This document shows positions 1-11,275 of a stretch of DNA of 64,000 nucleotides, one piece after another. A program made the translations under genes and the position numbers. Under the pieces are notes generated by a model, which was not told where the DNA came from, did not search any database, and saw nothing but the letters and a program-made list of their open reading frames with translations. The stretch's first letter is position 1. Each line of letters opens with the position of its first letter. The stretch is taken from positions 36,950,501 through 37,014,500 of the forward strand of contig OX327684.1 of NCBI GenBank assembly GCA_946807835.1, given 5' to 3'. This stretch comes from Ailanthus altissimus. Its lineage: Eukaryota; Streptophyta; Magnoliopsida; Sapindales; Simaroubaceae.

Positions 1-35
1 GCTTGAGACACAGTGCTTCTTCTTCGTAGAGCTTT

Positions 36-1478
36 TCAAAATTCAAAGTCATTGACGAAATAACCAAACCCATCAATCTTTTTCGGCCCTTCGACTTTCC
101 TCCTCTGTTGCCTTTTATTCTTTCTCAACTCAATTGCATCCTTCAACATGAACCTAACCCTGGAAGATAATTTCATGTTGTTTGACAACTTTGCCATTTT
201 GTCAAAATAAGCATCCATATGCTCTTTGGCCTTAGGATGGTCAATCATCTCCCCTATTGTGCTCATCAATATACACAAAGCTTCAACATCTTCTTCGTCA
301 GGATTCTCATACTGACCAAGCAACTTCTTGATACATTCGTGCATTATTCTCTCAGTCAACATCTTCTTCTTGTACAACTCCCCAATTAGTCTAATGTTAC
401 CCAGCATTCGTCTTCGAGCCTTAACTCTCCTCTCTTCCCTTTCTTCCTCAGTCAGCTTATCCTCACCTTCTTTATCAGCTTTGTTAGCTTCTTCTTGCTC
501 TCTCTCTCCTCTCTCAAATTCCTCTTGGCATTTGTTCACAAGCAACATCTTAAACGTTATCTTTTCATTATCTTCACTGAAATCAGGTAACTTTCCTGCT
601 AGATAAAAACAAAGGTTTGCATACATTTCACAGAAAGTAGGTTCCATTAAAGCTTTGTCAAAAATTTGAGAGATAACACCCGTGAGTGTGACGGGTTTGT
701 CCATGTTGACTGCTTTTACTTGCTCAAAGAGTTTTTCGAAGTTCTGTGGAGTTAGCTTGTTCAGAATAGCTTTGAGCTGCCTTTGCTTGGCCTCTTCCTC
801 ATCTTGCACTTTACCGACTTCATATTTCCTCTCTGCTTTGTGCATCACCTGCAATGGAGTCTGAGGAGAAGGAATTAAACCCTTTTGCTGGAAATGAGTA
901 GCACGCTGCCACCTATCAGCATCGGGACTATTTCTCTGCATCCCTCCCTGAGGACCCATGGGTTGGATTGGCCCAGCCAGAATACCTCCAGCATACTGCA
1001 TAGCTGTTTGTGCTCGCGGATTCCTCGGTACACCAAAGTTACCTCCTTGGCCAGGTCGGAACCCTGCATTACCTCCATAACCAACATCCAGACGCAAATC
1101 CCTCCCCAAATTAGAAGCACCAGGTGGCCTACTCCATCTGTCATCATCACCCATTCCACTCCCACGACGATCAAGTCGAGGTCCCCCTGGCTGCCTATCA
1201 ATATTTCTTCCTGGACTAGGGTATGAATCACGATCAACAAGATGAGAGGAATTGATATTACCGCTCCTAAGCACCTCTGCTATATCAGCTGCAATCTCAA
1301 AGCCCTGTGGAAGATCAGTACATTGTTCAGCAAATTTAAGGAGGAAATCTCTGGAATACTTCTTTGCCACATTTCCATTCCCATCTTCATCCTGACACAT
1401 TCCTGAGCACTCATGGGCTGGATTGGCCCAGCCAGGATACATCCAGCATACTGCATAGCTATTTGGGCACAAACTCAT
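36..1478 (-). pseudogene. Truncated, rearranged eIF4G fragment (MIF4G region)
   Basis: The 480-codon open frame matches the middle of plant eIF4G, the scaffold that binds eIF4A and eIF3 during cap-dependent translation. Family features seen: RDFLLKFAEQCTDLPQGFEI near residue 44, a Gly/Arg-rich linker, then the MIF4G start (LNKLTPQNFEKLFEQVKAVN, about residue 240) and core motifs such as IFDKALMEPTFCEMYA and RRRMLGNIRLIGELYKKKML. After VEGPKKI (about residue 465) it leaves the family and stops after 13 more residues, so half of MIF4G, the eIF4A-binding part and MA3 are missing. The first 25 or so residues are also wrong: bases 1403-1470 repeat 948-1014 in another frame, so the apparent start codon is an artefact. 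Plant eIF4G normally exceeds 1,500 residues. I read this as a relic; a transcribed short protein cannot be excluded. The C-terminal flank (1-88) reappears at 10836-10905. Confidence 0.72.
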
Positions 1479-2384
1479 CCAACTACTTAATAGTTAATGT
1501 TGAATAATTTGATCCCGTGAGAAAGCAATGCCACCAAGTTTAGGTCAACCATTCTTTCATTCTCGTTATATTTTCAAAAAATTAAAATTAAAATAAAATT
1601 AAAATGATACTCCCGTGAAAAAGAAAAATAAACAGACCTGACTTGAGCTCGCGAATCGCCCTGATTTTCTATACTGTGGCTCGCTTCTATCGGACCGTGA
1701 TTGATTGAACGACATATGTCCGTCCTCAAATAACTCCTAATTTTTGTTTAGTAGTTCTTAGTATTCTCTGTGACCAAACAAAACCAAAAAGCAAAACAGA
1801 TCCATTTTTTTTTTCATTTTAAATTATTAATCAAATGTATAATAAATATATATTTTTTTTTTAAAAAAAGACATTAGGTTTTGAAGTTCGATTGCTAGTG
1901 AGTGAGTGTATACAGAGCGGAACCTGAGCAAGTGGAACTGTGAAGAGAGATAAAATTAAGGTTTTAATGGGAGATGGTCACGACGGTGCGCAGATACAGA
2001 GAGAAGGCAATACGAGAGATTAAATTTGTTTTTGTTTTGTCGCAAATCTTGAGAGAGAGGATGGGAAAGAGGAGCAGTAAAATAAATTTAACAAACGGAC
2101 CAACCGTCCATTATAAATAATTTTAACTATAAATAAGTAAAATTTTCATTTAAAAAATTATCATTCAAATATTTTAAATTATATAATTTTGTAATTTTTT
2201 TTTAATAATAAAATATGAGAATATTTTTTCAAACATTTGGTGTGTACCTTTTTTTTCATTTTTTTTAATTAATTAAGATTTTATAAGTTACTTAGTGTTT
2301 GAAAAATATCTAAAACCACGCAAATTTAAGAAATTAATCCGTGACATAAGCACACGTGATTTGAGATTCTTTTTAAATTTTTGT

Positions 2385-2870
2385 TTAATTATTTTTACCG
2401 TTGAATTTGGAAATGGAAAGTTTTGCTTTGCCGAAAGGAAAGATATAAACGGCAAAAGTTCATTGCATTGTTTCAATGAATCTTTTGATTATAGATTAGT
2501 TTAGTTAAAGTTTTTTAAAAGTAATTTTTTACTTTGATAATTAAAATTTTTTAATGTAATATATTACTTAATTATATGTTATTACAAATATTTATTTATT
2601 ATTAAATTATAAAAAATATTTAATAAATTTTATATTAAAATTTTGTATAATTTATTTTTTTTACATAAAATAAAATTTTAAAAAAAGTACGCGCTGCCAC
2701 GATGATGTTCCTTAACTACGTAAGGCTCGTGTGCTTTGGGAATTTTTTTTTGAAATATTATTTTTGACGTTAGATTTGATTTTGTAAATGGAAGGTTTTG
2801 CTTTACCGAAAGGGAAGATATAAAAAGCAAAAGTTCAATGCATTGTTTGAACGAATCTTCCGATTATAAC
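2385..2870. repeat. Direct duplication, two units about 370 bp apart
   Basis: Bases 2385-2495 and 2760-2870 share an ordered series of words: 'ggaaagttttgctttgccga' against 'ggaaggttttgctttaccga', then 'gatataaacggcaaaagttc' against 'gatataaaaagcaaaagttc', then a shared 'gcattgttt' with matching downstream bases. The unit is non-coding and AT-rich, and the copies differ at many positions, so the duplication is not recent. Confidence 0.75.
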
Positions 2871-5800
2871 AAAAACTATTGTGTTAATTTTAATTTGGGT
2901 TTCTTTTTTAATTGAATCTATATATATTTTACGCATCATTAGTACTAATTTTGAGTGATAAATACCTGCTATACACAAAACAAATAATATATCATATCTT
3001 CAGATTCCTGTGAGTTTTTACTTTTTTATATTTATTTTCAAACAGTGACAACTAAATTAAGGCAACATTCTTCCAAAAAAATAAATTAAAATTAAATAAC
3101 ATCAAAACACAACCAAATTAATTTATAAAATTCAAGTTCCCTAGTTCCAGAGGATATCATTAAATTTGACAAATTATCTTACTATGTGAAACACGTGAAA
3201 ATTAGTAATAGTTTTTAAATAATTTTTAGTTTTGTCTTGGATGTTTGTCGACGATAATCATAACTTTTAAGAATATTTTTAAAATTGTTTGAAGTATTTT
3301 ATGCACATCGTCCATAAATATCTATTAAGTTAATACTCTCAACAATTAATTTTTATTTTTATTTTTATTTAAATATGTGAGAGATAAAGAAACTATAAAA
3401 GTTTTGTATAGGAGATTAGGGTTTAAGTGAGGAACTACAAATAAATAAATATATCTATATTGATAGTGTATTGTATATTAAAAAGAATAATTTGAGAATT
3501 AAGTGGGAGTTTGATAATATATAATAAGCAATGGGGTTTGATGAGATGAAGAGGGAGGTTTGAATAGCTCTATATACTCTCTGAAAATAGTTGGTAACAA
3601 ACTTTTGAAGACTTGGGTCACTCTCACTTGGGGCTTGTATTGGGCCTCAATATGGGCCAACTTGTAAGCTAACTGTATTGGCCAAATTTGAAAACTGTCG
3701 TCTTCAGATTAATGCTAAGCAAGTAGCAATTACCATCTAAGCATAAATTAGACCAAATTTTTGATTGAAAATATAATGCACATTAGTCTATGAGATTCAC
3801 AATCACGACCTTTTTTTGTAGTTTTTAAATTCCAACGAAAGCATGCTTCCAAGTACAAATAACAAAGACTTATCAATCACTAAGTATTGGGGATCCGAAG
3901 GCTTTGCCATTAACATCATTGTGGAAGCATTTTCCCTCCGCCATTGCTGTCTCTGACAAATTGTTTGATGCCACGAGTATGTGTGTCGATTTGGAGTGGT
4001 ATTTAGAATATACGAACTTTAGTGTAACGATGCCTGGTTTGATGGCTAAGAATTAAATAAAGATCATTGGAAATGGCAAATCGACTGAGATCACAACTTT
4101 TTGGGTTTCTAAAATTTGGATTAAGGGTTACAATTCCAATCAAAAGCCTTTTTTTTTGTTTAATCAAACACTTGATCCAATCAATTGCATAATACAGGTT
4201 CACCGAATGAATGAAGTTTGTGAAGTGCATCTCAATGCACTTAGATGCTTATTCCTGAAATAGGATCATTCAAATATTAATTTGAAATCTAGAATCTGAA
4301 AATACACTTTATTTGAGTAAAAGAAATTAAGAAAAACAAAATGAAAAAATAAAGAAGAAAAGCCACAACTTATTTAATGGGTTCGGTAGGAGGCTGGTTA
4401 CCGCCCAAGGAAACTGAAGGCGAGAGTGGCGTGACATTAATTGTTTATTTATGTTAGATCAATGTAAAATCGAGTTTTATAATATTGAAAAAGAAAAATG
4501 TAATTAAGTTTTGTAACTTCTGGTGTCATGTTATATTGGGTGACAACACAAATATCATAAGCTTCTGACAAACAAAATGTGCTCTCTCGTATTGTCTGGA
4601 ATCTGGATATTGCAGTAACAGTAGCAGTAACATTGCTGCGATCCAATAATTAAGCAGTAACATTCCTAAGCTTTTGTTGTAATTTGATTTGTGTGTAAGA
4701 TTTGATTCACGGGACTTGACTTATTCCAAAATTTTAAGGAATATGCTTTATCCTAAGCACTATTCTTTTTTTAAAAATATTTTTCCAGTGCCTTCCCGTA
4801 CAATACAATACGAGCCGTTTCAGTGATATCTCATGACTGCGGTATTTGGCTTTTTAGTTGACTATTTTATAAAAAAAAAATAACTTCTGTTGCTCATTAA
4901 TTGGCCCCTAGGCCCTAACAAGTAACACCCATGACATTTTTTATAACTTTTTATTACCTTTCTTTTTCTCAATTTGGTGAAGAAAATGAAAGAAACCCAA
5001 TTTGGCAAGAAATTGCAAAAACGTGATTAAGTAAGGAAGTCGCACAAGTTAATTAAACTAATTCATGTAAAATTTTCGTTATTAAAAAAGTTAAAAATGT
5101 AATAATAACTTTTCCCCAAATCATTTTGCATCTAAGATTTAAAAAAGAAAAAATAATGAAAAAGTTACTTAATAGTTTGGACTATCGTATAAACAAATCT
5201 TTGAAAGTGAAAGGGCTTTTGAACGTAGTTTAATTAGTTGTGGATTCATTTTATTTGAGTTTAAATAAAAATAAAATGCAAAAATTAGCTAGGGCCTAGG
5301 TGAAATTTTCATTCTTATTATTTAAAAAAAAAAATTGAGAGTGGAGGATGACCCGTGCCGTGAGAGCGAGTTCGTGACCCGCAGTTTGCAGAGTCGGGGA
5401 CAAAATTTTTGTTTATTTAGCAAAATTCTCAAGTGGGTCCCACACTCGATCAATCTTTCATTGTTCAAATTTATTGAAGAGGAAGAGACATAAAACTCCC
5501 AGTCCACGTGGACGTCCAAGTGGGTACCAGGTTTCCACTTCTGTCCTACTCGGTGAATTAGTGTCAACCGCCCATATTTGTTTTATTTAATGAAAATTTG
5601 GGGATTCTACGGCTGATTTGTGAGTTGTATTAGCCAGGCCAATTAGAGTCAATAGCTTTCTTCATTATGCTCGTTAATTGGTAATCCATCTGTCATTAGA
5701 CAAGATGAGTGGACGAAAAGCAACTTTTTGCATCAGAGTGCACCAATTGAAGGAAAAAAGCAACACAAAACTTATAAAATGCATCATTGTGGGTTGTAAA

Positions 5801-5954
5801 AATTTAGTTATTTGTATTGTATTATGTGTTTTAATTTATGCAGTATATTTTAGTTTGTAAAAAAATTCGAAATGTATAGCCAATAATTTAAAGTTTTTTT
5901 AAATGTATATTGTCAATTGTCATCAAAAGTTAATTGTTAAGTTTTTTTTTTTAA

Positions 5955-6050
5955 TGAGCAAATGTAATATTATTGATAAAATTATTAATATTATATTAAG
6001 GATTACTAATATAATAATTAAAAGATTATTAAGATGCTACATATATTAAC
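5955..6050 (+). repeat. AT-rich dispersed repeat, copy 1 of 3
   Basis: Contains 'aatgtaatattattgataaa', 'attattaatattatatta' and a run resembling 'aaagattattaagatgctac'. The same ordered words recur on the same strand near 31396-31490 and 52450-52540. It is probably a fragment of an old transposon family; no ends could be defined. Confidence 0.55.
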
Positions 6051-6262
6051 TCATTAAAATACATCCAAACCTAATTTGTTATTATAAAAAATTTAAGTTA
6101 AAATCTCGTATAAAAAATCATCTATACAATAGATATTATTGTATTTATTAACGGTAGAAAATCCTATTATCGGACAAAATTAAAGATAAAAACTATCCTT
6201 ATTTGTAATATTATTTTTCTTAAAAAATCTTTATTTGTTTTTGGGTCAAAAGCCTCTAAATT

Positions 6263-9200
6263 TAGGGATGGCAAAAAAATTCGTAAACCCGTAAACCCGC
6301 TAAAACCCGTCCGCATTGGGAAGGATTTGGTAAGGCTTGAAGCGGGTTTGGTACGGGTTTGGTATTTAAAATTAAAACCCGCAACGGATTTGGTACAGGT
6401 ATGGTTTTAGTGAAAAATCCGCGGATACCCGCAACGGGTATCCGCACATACTACATTTAAAAAAAAATTATAAAATATAAAATGATTATTTTTGTATTTT
6501 TTTTATCTCACATCAAAAAATTTACATTTTATTTGACATTGCTCATACCATTAAATATAAATAAATAAAATTAGTTCAAAGGAACTAATGATTATAATTG
6601 AAATTAAAAATAAAATTATAGCATTTAATATAATTGAAATTGGAATTAAAATATTTAATATTTAGTGTAATTGAAATTGAATTTAGAATTATAACATTTA
6701 ACGTAATTAAAATTGAAATTATAATTGTAATTAGAATTAAATATTTAACACAATTGAAATTGGAAATGAAATTGGATTTAGAATGATAACATTTAATGTA
6801 ATTGAAATTGAAATTGGATTTGAAATTATAATATTTAACACAAGAATTATAATATTTAATGTAAATAAAATTGAAATTAAAATATTTAACATAATTGAAA
6901 TTGGATTTAAAATTATAATATTTAACTATCGAAATTGAAATTATAATTATAACAATTTAATGTAATTAAAATTAAAATTTGATTTAAAGTTATGATATTT
7001 AACGCAATTAAAATCAAAATTGGAATAAGAATTATAATATTTAACATAATTGATATCAAAAATATAATTATAATTATAACATTAACGTAATTGAAATCGA
7101 AATTGGATTTGGAGTTATAATATATAACGTAATTGAAATCAAAATTAGGTTTAAAATTATAATATTTAACGTAATTGAAATCGAAATTGAATTTAAAATT
7201 ATGACATTTAACGTAATTGAAATCAAAATTGGAATAAGAATTATCATATTTAACATAATTGATATTAAAATTATAATTATATAATTATAACATTAACGTA
7301 ATTGAAATCGAAATTGGATTTGGAGTTATAATATGTAACGTAATTGAAATCGAAATTGGATTTAAAATTATGACATTTAACGTAATTGAAATTAAAATTG
7401 AAATAAGAATTATAATATTTAACGTAATTGATATCAAAATTATAATTATAACATTAACGTAATTGAAATTAAAATTAGATTTGGAGTTATAATATGTAAC
7501 GTAATTGAAATCAAAATTAGTTTGGAATTATAACATTTTACGTAATTGAAATCGAAATTTGATTTAGAGTTATGATATTTAACGTAATTGAAATCAAAAT
7601 TGGAATAAAATTATAATATTTAACATAATTGATATCAAAATTATAATTATAATTATAACATTAACGTAATTGAAATCGAAATTGGATTTGGAGTTATAAT
7701 ATGTAACGTAATTGAAATCAAAATTAGGTTTAAAATTATAATATTTAACGTAATTGAAATCGAAATTAGATTTAATTATGACATTTAACGTAATTGAAAT
7801 TAAAATTAGATTTGGAGTTATAATATGTAACGTAATTGAAATCGAAATTAGTTTGAAATTATAACATTTAACGTAATTAAAATTGAAATTTGATTTAGAG
7901 TTATGATATTTAACGTAATTGAAATCAAAATTGGAATAAGAATTATAATATTTAATATAATTGATATCAAAATTATAATTATAATTATAACATTAACGTA
8001 ATTGAAATCGAAATTGGATTTAGAGTTATAATATGTAACGTAATTGAAATCAAAATTAGGTTTACAATTATAATATTTAACGTAATTGAAATCGAAATTG
8101 GATTTAAAATTATGACATTTAACGTAATTGAAATCAAAATTGGAATAAGAATTATCATATGTAACATAATTGATATTAAAATTATAATTATAATTATAAC
8201 ATTAACGTAATTGAAATCGAAATTGAAATTTGAGTTATAATATGTAACGTAATTGAAATTAAAATTGGAATAAGAATTATAATATTTAACATAATTGATA
8301 TCAAAATTATAATTATAACATTAACGTAATTGAAATTAAAATTAGATTTGAAGTTATAATATGTAACGTAATTGAAATCAAAATTAGTTTGGAATTATAA
8401 CATTTAACATAATTGAAATCGAAATTTGATTTAGAGTTATGATATTTAACGTAATTGAAATCAAAATTGGAATAAGAATTATAATATTTAACATAATTGA
8501 TATCAAAATTAAAATTAAAATTATAATATTAACGTAATTGAAATCGAAATTAGATTTGGAGTTATAATATGTAACGTAATTGAAATTGAAATTAGATTTA
8601 GAATTATAATATTTAACGTAATTGAAATCGAAATTGGATTTAAAATTATGACATTTAACGTAATTGAAATTAAAATTAGAATAAGAATTATAATATTTAA
8701 CATAATTGATATCAAAATAATAATTATAACATTAACGTAATTGAAAATAAAATTAGATTTGGAGTTATAATATGTAACGTAATTGAAATCGAAATTAGTT
8801 TGGAATTATAACATTAAACGTAATTGAAATCGAAATTGAATTTAAAATTATGATATTTAACGTAATTAAAATCAAAATTGGAATAAGAATTATAATATTT
8901 AACATAATTGATATCAAAATTAAAATTAAAATTATAATATTAACGTAATTAAAATCAAAATTGAATTTGGAGTTATAAATTATAATATGTAACGTAATTG
9001 AAATCGAAATTAGATTTGTAATTAAAATATTTAACATAATTAAAATAAAAATATTTAACGTAATTAAAATTATAACATTTATCGTAATTAAAATCGAGAT
9101 TAGATTTGAAATTATAACATTTAATTTAATTAAAATTAAAATTGAAGTTAAAAATTATAATATTTAATGTAAATAAAATTGAAAATATAATTGATATTAT

Positions 9201-9458
9201 TTTAATTGCTATAATTAAAAAAAATTAATTTAATTTAATTAATATTTTATTTTTTTATTATATTAATTCAAAACCCGCTTAAAATCCGCGGATAACCCGT
9301 TGCGGGTTTGGTAATAGGTACAAACCCGCAAGTGCGGGTTTGGTAACGGTACTCCAAACCCGCAACGGGTTTGGGAAGGATATGGTATTTCATTTTGTAA
9401 GCGGATATGGATATGGTATTAGAGGTATCCGTCCCAAACCCGCCCGCTGCCATCCCTA
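6263..9458. mobile_element. hAT-superfamily non-autonomous transposon, 3.2 kb
   Basis: The ends are an 11-bp perfect terminal inverted repeat, TAGGGATGGCA at the left and TGCCATCCCTA at the right. The element is flanked by an exact 8-bp duplication tctaaatt (6255-6262 and 9459-9466), the target-site length of the hAT superfamily. Both subterminal regions (about 6263-6450 and 9270-9458) are rich in short repeats of the AACCCGC / GCGGGTTTGG type in both orientations, as expected for transposase-binding subterminal motifs. There is no transposase frame: the interior from about 6590 to 9190 is minisatellite. It must have moved with transposase supplied by another element. The intact TSD and TIRs show that the whole structure inserted, or at least was bounded, as one unit. 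Confidence 0.88.
6590..9190. repeat. 42-bp minisatellite array with higher-order periodicity
   Basis: The basic unit of about 42 bp begins 'aacgtaattgaaatcgaaat' and ends near 'ttataatatgt'. Variant units follow in a repeated order: a 'ggatttggagttataatatgt' type, a 'ggtttaaaattataatattt' type, a 'tttaaaattatgacattt' type, a 'ggaataagaattat' type, then a short 'gatatcaaaattataatt' type ending 'ataacatt'. This five-unit block of about 205-210 bp recurs, with block starts near 7078, 7288, 7450, 7657, 7989, 8198, 8318, 8523, 8728 and 8934; some blocks lack one or more units. The centre is more uniform than the two edges. The reverse-strand open frames inside are the 14-codon echo of the 42-bp unit and are not genes. 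Confidence 0.9.
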
Positions 9459-9466
9459 TCTAAATT

Positions 9467-11275
9467 CGATTGAGGCTAATCTTTGAGGGCCCATTCAGAT
9501 GTCTTTTAAAAAATTACTATCCTCAAAGATCTATGACTATTTGTACAGCAAGTTCAATTCAAAGTTAGGCTCAAAAGTAATGGCCAATAAGCCTAATCTC
9601 AACAAAGACGAACGACGAAAAACTGGCTCGAATTCGGAGGGATTTGATTGGCAAATGATCCAAACACAACCATGGTCCCCATCTACATTCTAATCAGGTC
9701 GGCTCAACCCGAGACTTGCACAGTTAGTGAAGAAGTTAGTTGATTATCTATTCGATAGGCCGATTGGGTACTATCAACACACTTCACAAGAGGCTCGTTC
9801 TAAAGAATTTCAAGTCATAGCCAAATCGATGGGGGAGAGCCCATTAAGATTTAACCCGAACCATTTGAAACTAGCCTCACTTAAATCGAAATTGTTGGTG
9901 GAGACAAACTCAATGAATATGCTTAACATATAAGAAAGGAACCTAACATGCGGCAGGAGTAAGATCAAGAGATTTGCAGAAGGATATTTGACATGTGTCA
10001 GATGCATAGTATAAGGATATTTGACAAATGAATATGTATCAGAAGTGTAGCAGATGATATTTAACACAAGATATAAATATAGCAAAAGAAAACCTAACAA
10101 ATTCATGAAATATCAGCACTATAAAAATGAAAAAAAATAATATTGGGAGGATGATGCTCAAGTCACAAAAAAAAATTTGACACAAAAAAAGTGTTTTTTC
10201 CTCCTTATTTTAAACATTATTTCAATTTTATTTCTTATCAGATTCTCAAAAAAGAATTTTTTCTGACATAAGTATCGTCGAAATTTATCGCGACGGGATT
10301 ATCATTAAGTTTATGTTTGTATTTTTTATGAGCCTTTTAACAGCTCATAGTAAAATAGAAAATTTAAACTTACGTTGATCACTCTAATCAAGATAAAATA
10401 AATAAATTTAAGATTCGTTAGTAAAAAAAACCATTTCTCCGAATCAATAAATACACTACTATATAAGTTATTTGTTAAGTTAAGATTAATAATTTACGAT
10501 TTACGAGTTTATTTTGTTTTTTCAAGACATTTATAATTTACAAGTTTAACATAAAATTTTGCGTAGATCCGATATGATTATTACATTTTTTGGATACTAG
10601 ATAAGCTCGAAAGCGGATGCATATGTGGAAAGGGAAGATACTTTTTGTCGTTTTCCAGTTGTGATTCCCAGTCCCAGATGAGTTATTGGGATATAATTCT
10701 GGAAACTGATGGGCCATCGTCAAGAGAAGTCATTATTATTAATTTATTACAAAGTTTATTAGCTTGTCAGCTGAGAAAAATGACTCGTCTTAATTTCATA
10801 CTCCGTTGAATTCAACGTACTAATCTCATAAAAAGCCTGAGACACAGTGCTTCTTCTTCGCAGAGCTTTTCAAAATTCAAAGTCGTACCAAACCCATCAA
10901 CCAACTCTTGTTGTAAGACTAAAAAAAAAAAAAAAAAAACTCTGGAAGGTACCTAGCATGCCATTTTACTGAAGATTTTTTTCATTTATCGTTTGTTTTT
11001 GTTTTTTTAATTTTGCAATTCGGAAGCCTTTGTGATTTGCTTGAACTTCTGTTCTATTATTTGCCCAGTTGGGTTTATTTTTGTATTTTGAGTAGCTTAT
11101 ATACTGACATATACAACGAACAAAAGAGCCTAGGAGTTTTGATACTTGGTTTTTTTTTTTTTTTTGTGCTGTTTTGTTTTAGCAGCAAATCATTTCGACA
11201 GTAATTAAATGGCAACCAATAAAACCGAATCTCTATAGTACTTTTGTAATATTCATTCAACTAAAAATCAATAAG
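9467..11275. other. Intergenic; probable old retroelement debris
   Basis: No gene is recognised. 9480-10300 has a composition unlike the surrounding AT-rich DNA, with a TATA-like stretch near 10070 (gatataaatata), suggesting transposon remains. 10836-10905 repeats the sequence found at 1-88. It is followed shortly by a run of 20 A (10921-10940). The rest is upstream sequence of the kinase gene that starts at 11276. Confidence 0.45.
10836..10905. repeat. Second copy of the eIF4G-fragment flank
   Basis: 'gagacacagtgcttcttctt', then 'cagagcttttcaaaattcaa', then 'ccaaacccatcaa' match bases 4-80 in the same orientation. The copy here lacks a short insertion present in the first. A 20-base poly(A) run lies 15 bp downstream. 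See the eIF4G fragment at the start of the window. Confidence 0.85.

Larger units (their letters stand above)
1479..6262. other. Intergenic, AT-rich; no gene recognised
   Basis: About 4.8 kb without a convincing coding region; the short open frames have no family resemblance. It holds a local direct duplication (2385-2495 and 2760-2870), a palindromic G-box-like site (tccacgtgga, 5502-5511) and one copy of an AT-rich dispersed repeat (5955-6050). The right end is the target site of the hAT element (tctaaatt, 6255-6262). Confidence 0.6.

Noticed and set aside
7074..9037. Series of 60-80-codon reverse-strand open frames rich in Ile/Leu/Ser
   Set aside because: They are the translation of the 42-bp (14-codon) minisatellite unit and end whenever the unit varies; no gene signal.
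6590..9190. Tandem array considered as a CRISPR-like structure
   Set aside because: Units are contiguous with no unique spacers, and the genome is a plant's.
9499..10106. Three frames of 64-98 codons beside the hAT element
   Set aside because: Unrelated to known proteins and lying in probable retroelement remains.
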